From an uncultured Gammaproteobacteria bacterium (GTDB lineage: Bacteria > Pseudomonadota > Gammaproteobacteria > Arenicellales > CALHMG01), in assembly GCA_938034705.1 (NCBI GenBank), contig CALHMG010000121.1, forward strand, positions 1-35,147: DNA of 35,147 bases, given 5' to 3'. The translations under genes were made by a program, and so were the position numbers. Every line of letters starts with the position of its first letter. Position 1 is the first letter of the stretch. Of this stretch, positions 24,522-31,244 are shown piece by piece. The notes beneath the pieces are model-generated. The model saw only the letters and a program-made list of their open reading frames with translations. It was not told where the DNA came from and ran no database searches.

Positions 24522-24555
24522 GCGCACTCGACTCCACGGTCGGGTGCGCTTTTTT
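24522..24555 (+). terminator. Rho-independent terminator between binding-protein and permease genes (second)
   Basis: An 11-bp stem GCGCACTCGAC (24522-24532) / GTCGGGTGCGC (24539-24549), with one wobble and loop TCCACG, is followed by six T (24550-24555). It should end most binding-protein transcripts and reduce permease/ATPase expression. Confidence 0.85.
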
Positions 24556-24642
24556 GATTCAGTCTGGCGCCGAGCGCCAGCTATCGAACGAAAACGATGA
24601 TGCCGGTCGCACAACGCAAGACCGGTGCAGAGGAGTGTAAAT

Positions 24643-25593
24643 ATGTGGTCGATGATTCTGCGTCGGATCGGAATCGGTATCGTTACCATGTTCGCGGTAT
24701 CAGTCATTATTTTCTGTGGCACCCGGATCCTCCCGGGAGACGCGGCCCAGATTCGTCTCGGGCAGGAAGCCACCGAAACCAACCTCGCGGCTTTCCGCAA
24801 AGAGCTCGGCCTGGACCGGCCTGCTCACGTTCAATATTTTTCCTGGGTTAAAGACACGCTTTCAGGAGACCTTGGTGTGTCGCTGGCGAGTGATGTGCCC
24901 GTTACTGACCTGATTCGAGATCGATACAAGAACACGCTGTATGTCAGCGCCGTGACGGCGGTCATTGGTGTGCCTTTATCGGTGCTGCTCGGGATTCTCG
25001 CGGCAATGTTTCCGGGAGGCATCTACGACAGGGTGGTCACGTTTATTTCCGTAACGCTGGTGTCGGCGCCGGAGTTTTTTCTGGCGACCCTGCTGGTCCT
25101 GATTTTTGCGTTCTACTTCAACTTTACAAGTGCGGTCGTGGTTGGTGGTGTCGAAGGTAAAACCTTCCTCGAAATCCTCAGGCATTTTTTCCTGCCGATC
25201 ATGGCCCTGTGCATGATTATCGCGGCGCAGCTGATCCGAATGACCCGAGCGGCTGTGCTCAACGTCATGAGCTCGCCGTATGTTGAAATGGCCATACTCA
25301 AAGGCGTGCCTCGCAAGCGCATCATCATGCGCCACGCGCTGTTTAACGCAATTGGCCCAATCGTAAACGTCATTGCGCTGAACCTTGCGTATCTCATTTC
25401 AGGTGTGGTGATTATTGAAGTGTTCTTCGCGTACAGCGGCCTTGCCACCTTGATGGTTCAGGGTGTTCAGACCCGTGACTACAACCTGATTCAGGTTCTT
25501 GGAATGCTGTTCTGTTGCGTATACATAATTCTGATGCTGATTGCCGATATCGCATCGATCGTTTCCAATCCGCGTTTGCGGCATCCGAGGTAG
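24643..25593 (+). CDS. ABC importer permease, DppB/OppB-like
   Basis: A 316-aa inner-membrane permease with about six TM helices. The N-terminal helix (ILRRIGIGIVTMFAVSVIIF) and the LPGDAAQIRLGQ and LGLDRPAHVQYFSWV segments are standard for the DppB/OppB type. The cytoplasmic coupling loop reads EMAILKGVPRKRIIMRHALFNA. ATG 24643 is chosen because AGGAG lies 7 nt upstream, whereas an in-frame GTG at 24625 lies upstream of this site. It is the first gene of the permease-permease-ATPase-oxidoreductase run and lies 4 nt before the next permease. Confidence 0.94.
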   Translation: MWSMILRRIGIGIVTMFAVSVIIFCGTRILPGDAAQIRLGQEATETNLAAFRKELGLDRPAHVQYFSWVKDTLSGDLGVSLASDVPVTDLIRDRYKNTLYVSAVTAVIGVPLSVLLGILAAMFPGGIYDRVVTFISVTLVSAPEFFLATLLVLIFAFYFNFTSAVVVGGVEGKTFLEILRHFFLPIMALCMIIAAQLIRMTRAAVLNVMSSPYVEMAILKGVPRKRIIMRHALFNAIGPIVNVIALNLAYLISGVVIIEVFFAYSGLATLMVQGVQTRDYNLIQVLGMLFCCVYIILMLIADIASIVSNPRLRHPR

Positions 25594-25597
25594 AGCA

Positions 25598-26578
25598 ATG
25601 AGTGACAGCACAAAAACAGCTACCGATGTCGCTGACGACGAAATTGATTTTCAGGAACTTTATGACGCGGCGCCGCGTCAGAAATTCAGATTTTCCTGGA
25701 CCGGATGGATTGGCGTTATCGTCGTTACATTCTGGTTCCTGATTGCGATTCTCGGCCCTTTCATAGCGCCCTATGGCGAGAACGACTTGCCGTACCCGGA
25801 TGCGTATTCTGAATTCCAGGTCCCAACCGCCAAGGCGCTGCTTGGAACCGACGTTGATGATCGCGACATCCTGTCCCGAATAATCTATGGCGCCGGTCGC
25901 ACCATCGGCATCTCTCTCGCCGCGACTATTCTTGCGTATCTGGTTGGGGTGAGTCTTGGCGTGACCGCGGCCGTCAGCGGGAGGTGGATCGATATGGGAC
26001 TGAGTCGTGTTAACGACGCCTTTCTGAGTTTGCCGACGATCATGCTCGGTCTCGTTGTCATCGCCGCCGTGGGGTCATCTTTAACCGTCCTGATATTCAC
26101 GGCGGGGTTGATCTACGCGACCATTGTTTTTCGAATATCCAGAGCTCTGGCGATGGATATCATGGTGCAGGATTACGTTGAAGCGGCGCGCGCTCGCGGT
26201 GAAGGTTTGTGGTGGATCATCCGCAAGGAGATCTGGCCGAACGCCGCGATGCCGATGATTTCTGATTTTGGCCTGCGACTCATTTACGTCATTCTGTTCG
26301 TCGCCGGACTTTCTTTTCTCGGGCTTGGCGTTCAACCCCCGGCGGCTGACTGGGGCAATATGGTCCGCGAAAATCTTGGAGCGTTACAGCATGTTCCCTA
26401 CGAGGCCTGTCCCTATCCGAAGAACGCCGCAGGTGAGGACAACTGGCTCTGCGGTATCGGAACCAAGTTCGCGGTACTGGCACCGGCGCTTGCGATTTCC
26501 ACACTGACCGTCTCGATCAATCTGATCGTTGACGATCTGTCGTCCTACGCGGGCGGCAAGCTCACCAAAGGCATGTAA
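25598..26578 (+). CDS. ABC importer permease, DppC/OppC-like
   Basis: A 326-aa permease paired with the DppB-like gene. A cytoplasmic N-terminus of about 35 residues precedes the first TM helix (GWIGVIVVTFWFLIAILGPFIAPYG). The segment LLGTDVDDRDILSRIIYGAGRT is diagnostic of the DppC/OppC type. The EAA coupling loop is VEAARARGEGLWWIIRKEIW. ATG 25598 follows the upstream TAG by 4 nt, with GAGG as ribosome site. A frame that opens at 25541 inside the previous gene is not used. An insert near residues 268-290 (YEACPYPKNAAGEDNWLCG, two Cys) lies in a likely periplasmic loop. Confidence 0.94.
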   Translation: MSDSTKTATDVADDEIDFQELYDAAPRQKFRFSWTGWIGVIVVTFWFLIAILGPFIAPYGENDLPYPDAYSEFQVPTAKALLGTDVDDRDILSRIIYGAGRTIGISLAATILAYLVGVSLGVTAAVSGRWIDMGLSRVNDAFLSLPTIMLGLVVIAAVGSSLTVLIFTAGLIYATIVFRISRALAMDIMVQDYVEAARARGEGLWWIIRKEIWPNAAMPMISDFGLRLIYVILFVAGLSFLGLGVQPPAADWGNMVRENLGALQHVPYEACPYPKNAAGEDNWLCGIGTKFAVLAPALAISTLTVSINLIVDDLSSYAGGKLTKGM

Positions 26579-26592
26579 GGGTCAATACGAAC

Positions 26593-28452
26593 ATGAGTGA
26601 AGCTGCCAAAAACCCCGATACAGACAACGTGATTCTCGATGTCAGAAATCTTCGGATCATTGCTCGCCGCGAGGACGGTTCCACGCTGAATATTGTTGAG
26701 GAAATCGACTTTACGGTTAAGCGCGGCGAAGTCATTGCGCTGATTGGTGAATCGGGTTCGGGAAAGACCACGATTTCGCTCGCGGCCCTGGGCTACGCCA
26801 AACCGGGCCTGGAGTTCGCCGATGGCGAAGTCTTTCTGAACGGTCGCGATGTGCTTGATCTGGACCGGCACGGTTTGCGAAATCTTCGTGGACGCGAGGT
26901 GGCTTACCTCGCCCAGAGTGCTGCGGCGACTTTCAACCCGTCGATTACGATTGGCGAGCAGGTTACCGAATCCGCCGTACTGCACGGAATCAAGACGCAG
27001 GAAGAAGCGACTAAAAAAGCGATTGAGCTCTACCACGCGCTTGAGTTGCCAGACCCCGAGCAGCTGGGCAGCCGTTATCCGCACCAGGTGTCTGGCGGTC
27101 AGCTGCAGCGACTGATGGCGGCGATGGCCCTTTGCGGTGATCCTGATCTGCTGGTTCTCGACGAACCCACGACGGCCCTCGACGTCACAACACAGATTGA
27201 GGTGCTCAAGGCCTTCAAGACCGTGATCCGGGAACAGGGCGCTGCGGCGATCTACGTCACCCACGATCTTGCGGTCGTAGCCCAGGTGGCCGACCACATC
27301 GTCGTTTTGTACGACGGCAAAATCCAGGAAGCCGGTACCACAGATCAGATCGTCAACAGTCCCGGCCACGATTACACCCGTCGGTTGATGTCGGCGGTAA
27401 GGCCAACGCCTTCGTCAGATCTGGCCAGCGCGAAGCAGGAAGAGACAGACGCCGGGCCCGCGATGGAAGTCAAAGATGTCACCGCGGGTTACGGACGCAA
27501 TCTCGATGGTTCACCCAAGGTGACGGTGTTACGGGATATCAACGTCAAGATCGAACGCGGTCATGTTGTTGGCGTTATTGGTGAATCGGGTTGCGGCAAG
27601 TCAACTCTCGCTCGGGTCATGGCCGGACTGCTGCCGGCATCCCAGGGTGATGTGCTGCTGGACGGCGAGAGCCTGCCGAAAACCGTGCGCGAGAGATCGC
27701 GCGATCAGCTAAGACGCGTTCAGTTCATTTTTCAGATGGCGGACACAGCGCTTAATCCAAGACACAACATCCGCGAGATTGTTGGTCGTCCTCTTGAATT
27801 TTATCGCGGTATTCGCGGTCGTGAACGCACGGACAAAGTTGCCGAACTGCTGCAGATGGTAGACCTTGAGCCCGACATGATGAGTCGACTGCCGTCTGAA
27901 CTGTCGGGCGGGCAGAAGCAGCGCGTTGCGCTTGCTCGCGCTCTGGCAGCAGATGCCGAAGTGCTTCTGTGCGACGAGGTCACATCGGCGCTCGATACCA
28001 TCGTTGGCGCAGCGGTGATCAAACTGCTGCGACGCCTTCGTGACAAGCTTGGAGTCTCGTATGTGTTTATCAGTCACGATCTCTCGACCGTGGCGTCATT
28101 TGCGGACGAAGTGGTGGTGCTCTACGCCGGTCGAGTTGTAGAGCAGGGGCCGGTCAAGGAAATCCTGTCACCGCCATACCATCCCTACACACGTCTGCTC
28201 ATCGCATCGGTTCCGGAGCTTCGTATTGGATGGCTCGAGGATACGATGGGCACGCGCGAGGCGATGGCCGGAATCGCGGGCGCGGTTGATCTCAATGCTC
28301 CGGGTTGTCCCTTCAGTGAACGCTGTCCTCTCGCGATCCCGGGAACGTGCGACGTTGAAGTGCCCCCCAACCGTGTTGACGAATCCGGTGAGCACATCAT
28401 TGCCTGTCACATCGAATTTTCCGGGCTTGAGCGCGAGCAGACGGCAGTTTAG
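26593..28452 (+). CDS. Fused double ATP-binding subunit of ABC importer (DppD-DppF type)
   Basis: A 619-aa protein with two complete nucleotide-binding domains in one chain. Domain 1 has Walker A GESGSGKTT (52-60), signature VSGGQLQR and Walker B LVLDEPTTALD. Domain 2 has Walker A GESGCGKST (330-338), signature LSGGQKQR and LLCDEVTSALD. The C-terminal tail carries the Cys-rich motif of the oligopeptide family (GCPFSERCPLAIPGTC). In many systems these are two genes (DppD and DppF), and fused versions are also common. It powers uptake through the two permeases upstream (gap 14 nt), and the oxidoreductase gene starts 14 nt downstream, so uptake and catabolism appear linked. Confidence 0.95.
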   Translation: MSEAAKNPDTDNVILDVRNLRIIARREDGSTLNIVEEIDFTVKRGEVIALIGESGSGKTTISLAALGYAKPGLEFADGEVFLNGRDVLDLDRHGLRNLRGREVAYLAQSAAATFNPSITIGEQVTESAVLHGIKTQEEATKKAIELYHALELPDPEQLGSRYPHQVSGGQLQRLMAAMALCGDPDLLVLDEPTTALDVTTQIEVLKAFKTVIREQGAAAIYVTHDLAVVAQVADHIVVLYDGKIQEAGTTDQIVNSPGHDYTRRLMSAVRPTPSSDLASAKQEETDAGPAMEVKDVTAGYGRNLDGSPKVTVLRDINVKIERGHVVGVIGESGCGKSTLARVMAGLLPASQGDVLLDGESLPKTVRERSRDQLRRVQFIFQMADTALNPRHNIREIVGRPLEFYRGIRGRERTDKVAELLQMVDLEPDMMSRLPSELSGGQKQRVALARALAADAEVLLCDEVTSALDTIVGAAVIKLLRRLRDKLGVSYVFISHDLSTVASFADEVVVLYAGRVVEQGPVKEILSPPYHPYTRLLIASVPELRIGWLEDTMGTREAMAGIAGAVDLNAPGCPFSERCPLAIPGTCDVEVPPNRVDESGEHIIACHIEFSGLEREQTAV

Positions 28453-28466
28453 GCCGTTCGACTGTC

Positions 28467-30419
28467 GTGTCGACTACCGGGTTTGCCCATACGCTGTCAC
28501 CCATAACGCTGGGTGAGGTCGAGCTGCGCAACCGGATTTTTGTTTCGGCCCACGTTCCGGGTTTTGCGGTCGACAACAAGCCTGGCGAAAAATACATCGC
28601 CTACCACCGCGCACGAGCGGCGGGTGGTGCGGCGATTCAGTTTACGGGCTGTACGCCGATTCACCGATCGGGAATGCTCAGCCTGACCAACGATGCGCTG
28701 TGGAATCTTGATGACAGCATTATCCCCGGCTATCGGGCGCTGTCGGAAGCGGTCCATGCCGAAGGCGGGCGCATCATGGCCCAGATCGGCCATAGCGGCG
28801 GCACGGTTCTGATCAATCAACCCGGTTACGAGAGCTGGAGTGCGTCGCCGGTTCGCTCGGAAATTACCGGGGCGGTTTCCCACGAGATGTCGACGCGGGA
28901 AATTGGCGAGGTGATCGACGCGTTTGCCGACGGCGCAGCCCGGGCTGCCAGCGGCGGTATGGACGGCGTCGAGATACTTGCGGCGTTCGGGTATCTGCCA
29001 CAGGCATTTTTCTCGCCGTTGACCAATCACCGCAAAGATCACTATGGCGGCAGTTTTGAAAACCGAATGCGGTTTCTGCTGGAAGTCATCGAGGCGGTTC
29101 GTGAGCGTCTGGGTACATCCAGGATACTCGGCGTACGAATCCCCGGAGACGAAGGGAATCCCGGGGGACTGAACCTTGAGGCGATGACCGAGGTGGCGCG
29201 CTGTATTGCTGATTCGGGTCGTGTCGACTATCTCAACGTCATCGCCTACAACAATATTGATCACACCGGTCGCGCGCTGCACTGGCCTCCAACGCCGTCA
29301 AAGCACGGTCTGTTTGTGCACATGGCTCGCGCTATCAAGGCCGTCGTCGACGTGCCCGTGCTGACGATTGGCAGAATTACAGATCCCGCCCATGCCGAGC
29401 GAATTCTGGCGGCAGGCGACGCCGACATGGTAGGCATGACACGGGCGCACATCACCGATCCCGAAATTATCAACAAGATTGTCGCTGGCGAAACGGATCG
29501 AATTCGACCCTGTGTCGGAGCCAATACCTGCATCGCCAGTCGCTACGCGGGTAAAACCGTCAGGTGTATGCACAATCCCGCGCTGAAGGATCCCGCGTCA
29601 GTCGTGACAACCGCGGACAGGTCTCTGAGTGTTGCCGTGATTGGTGCTGGCCCCGGCGGACTTGAAGCAGCAAGGATCGCCGCGACCCGCGGTCACAGCG
29701 TAAAGGTGTATGAAGCCGGTGATGCCGTAGGTGGCCAGTTAGGCCTGTGGGCCAGCGTGCCGTCGATGCGGGAGTTGCGGGCGATCATCGACTGGAGACA
29801 ACGCGAACTGAAGCGGTTGCAGGTAGAGGTTGAATTGCGACGGCGGATGTCTGTCGACGATGTCCTGAACTGCGAGGCTGATCATGTTGTGGTTGCGACA
29901 GGCGCCCGGCCGCAGCTTGAGCCAATACCCGGCGACAACAGCGTGCGCGTGATCACGGCCTACGAGGCTGTGGCAAATCCCGGGCCCGGGGGTTCGGTGC
30001 TTGTCTGGAGTGACGGACGAGGGCAGGCGGGCCTCGCCGCGGCGGAAGTGCTTGCAGCGGCCGGGCATACGGTAGAGATCGTTACATCGGACATTGCGGT
30101 AGCGGCGGATCTCGATCCGACCCATCGGACGGCGTGGTACCAGAGACTTGGCGCCGCTGGCGTTTCGATGACGAGTCGACTCGTCATCGCTCAGATACGA
30201 AACGGCGTGGTCACGTTGCGCGACGTGTACACCGATCAAACACAGACACGTGTAGATATCGAATTGATCGTGGACTGGCGTGGACTCAAGTCCGACGGCG
30301 GCCTTTACGACAGGCTGGTCGACGCTGGCGTAGCGGTAAGTCGCCTGGGTGACTGTGTTGCGCCCCGAACCGTTGAAATAGCAACCGCCGAGGCTTCCGA
30401 AATTGCTTCCGGCTTGTGA
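28467..30419 (+). CDS. FMN/FAD oxidoreductase of the trimethylamine dehydrogenase / dienoyl-CoA reductase type
   Basis: A 650-aa flavoprotein. An N-terminal Old-Yellow-Enzyme-type TIM barrel (about 1-340) begins with LSPITLGEVELRNRIF and contains the QIGHSGG and HRKDHYGGSFENRMRF motifs. A C-terminal dinucleotide-binding part starts near residue 390 with AVIGAGPGGLEAARIAA. The Fe-S cluster region between them reads C349-x2-A352-x2-C355-x11-C367, so the second Cys ligand of the usual four is Ala. GTG 28467 is the start, 14 nt after the ABC ATPase gene. Relatives demethylate or oxidise N-methylated amines, betaines such as stachydrine, or reduce dienoyl-CoA. Linkage to the importer favours oxidation of the imported compound, but the substrate is not proven. 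Confidence 0.9.
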   Translation: MSTTGFAHTLSPITLGEVELRNRIFVSAHVPGFAVDNKPGEKYIAYHRARAAGGAAIQFTGCTPIHRSGMLSLTNDALWNLDDSIIPGYRALSEAVHAEGGRIMAQIGHSGGTVLINQPGYESWSASPVRSEITGAVSHEMSTREIGEVIDAFADGAARAASGGMDGVEILAAFGYLPQAFFSPLTNHRKDHYGGSFENRMRFLLEVIEAVRERLGTSRILGVRIPGDEGNPGGLNLEAMTEVARCIADSGRVDYLNVIAYNNIDHTGRALHWPPTPSKHGLFVHMARAIKAVVDVPVLTIGRITDPAHAERILAAGDADMVGMTRAHITDPEIINKIVAGETDRIRPCVGANTCIASRYAGKTVRCMHNPALKDPASVVTTADRSLSVAVIGAGPGGLEAARIAATRGHSVKVYEAGDAVGGQLGLWASVPSMRELRAIIDWRQRELKRLQVEVELRRRMSVDDVLNCEADHVVVATGARPQLEPIPGDNSVRVITAYEAVANPGPGGSVLVWSDGRGQAGLAAAEVLAAAGHTVEIVTSDIAVAADLDPTHRTAWYQRLGAAGVSMTSRLVIAQIRNGVVTLRDVYTDQTQTRVDIELIVDWRGLKSDGGLYDRLVDAGVAVSRLGDCVAPRTVEIATAEASEIASGL

Positions 30420-30534
30420 GCGTGTTGGGTACTGGTGTCAGCATCCCGGATCACATCGCGGGCTATTTTGAAGTTGATCGAACGACTATTGCGTCAATCC
30501 ATCCGGGCGCCAAATCGAAATGCAGTATTCCAGC

Positions 30535-30540
30535 TATAAT
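30535..30540 (+). promoter_or_regulatory. Candidate -10 promoter element of gloA
   Basis: A perfect TATAAT lies 49 nt before the gloA start codon, which would give a short leader carrying the GAGGA ribosome site. No good -35 hexamer is visible at 16-18 nt spacing, so this may need an activator or may be chance. Confidence 0.35.
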
Positions 30541-30589
30541 GGGCCACCAGATATTTCATATCTTGATACAACCTGTGAGGAACTGAACG

Positions 30590-30991
30590 ATGCAAATGCT
30601 GCACACCATGCTCCGCGTTGGCGACCTGCAACGCTCAATCGATTTCTACACCAACGCCATGGGCATGGAGCTGCTTCGCCAGACCGATCGCCCGGAGCAA
30701 AAATACACCCTGGCATTTGTTGCTTACAAAGGCGGTAACAAGAACGGTGAAGCCGAGATCGAGTTGACCTACAATTACGGCGAGACATCCTACGATCTCG
30801 GAACCGCGTATGGACACATCGCACTTGGCGTAGACGACGTCGCCGCAACCTGTGAAAAAATTCGTGCGGCTGGCGGCAACGTAACCCGTGAAGCCGGGCC
30901 GGTGAAGGGTGGCAACACCATCATCGCGTTCGTCGAGGATCCGGACAAATACAAGATCGAACTGATTCAGATGGCGGGTCGCGAGATCTAA
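30590..30991 (+). CDS. gloA: Lactoylglutathione lyase (glyoxalase I)
   Basis: A 133-aa enzyme that isomerises the hemithioacetal of methylglyoxal and glutathione to S-lactoylglutathione in the cytosol. The four metal ligands of the Ni/Co-type enzyme are visible: H5 (MLHTMLRV), E58 (EIELTYN), H76 (GHIALGVDD) and E124 (YKIELIQ). The sequence is close to E. coli GloA along its length, including [12 protein letters not shown] and [16 protein letters not shown] 30590 follows a GAGGA ribosome site. A TATAAT upstream suggests its own promoter after the oxidoreductase gene. Confidence 0.96.
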   Translation: MQMLHTMLRVGDLQRSIDFYTNAMGMELLRQTDRPEQKYTLAFVAYKGGNKNGEAEIELTYNYGETSYDLGTAYGHIALGVDDVAATCEKIRAAGGNVTREAGPVKGGNTIIAFVEDPDKYKIELIQMAGREI

Positions 30992-31091
30992 AGACCCCTG
31001 TCATCTTCAGTTGGTGTCGCGGTCGAGCTGATGTTCCAGGCTGGCATCGATCGCGATTTGTGAGCGTGAAATCAAAGCGACCCGCAAGTCT

Positions 31092-31211
31092 TGACTCAAC
31101 ATGATCTGCGAGTCATGACTCGACATGATTTGCGAGTGATGACTCGACATGATTTGCGAGTAGTGACTCAACATGATCCGCGAGTAGTGACTCGACGTGA
31201 TCTGCACGCAT
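31092..31211. repeat. 24-bp tandem repeat block (about five units) upstream of the Mo-hydroxylase gene
   Basis: Five consecutive 24-bp units begin at 31092, 31116, 31140, 31164 and 31188, each starting TGACTC and most ending in GCGAGT plus two bases. The consensus is TGACTC(G/A)ACATGAT, then (T/C)(T/C)GCGAGT, then a variable pair. Units 1-4 are nearly identical and the fifth decays. A degenerate copy may precede the block. Where units join, GAGT-nn-GACTC is palindromic, with perfect GAGTCATGACTC at 31110-31121. The block ends just before the next start codon. It could be a multi-site operator or a mini-satellite. There are no spacers, so it is not CRISPR. Confidence 0.85.
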
Positions 31212-31244
31212 TTACTCGACGGTCGACAGCTAAAGGCGTTGAAA

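Noticed and set aside
25541-25597. Longer start for the second permease inside the first permease gene
   Set aside because: The extra residues are translated from the end of the upstream gene in another frame, and GAGG plus ATG at 25598 gives a normal start.
31092-31211. CRISPR array
   Set aside because: The 24-bp units are directly adjacent with no unique spacers, and no cas gene is present.
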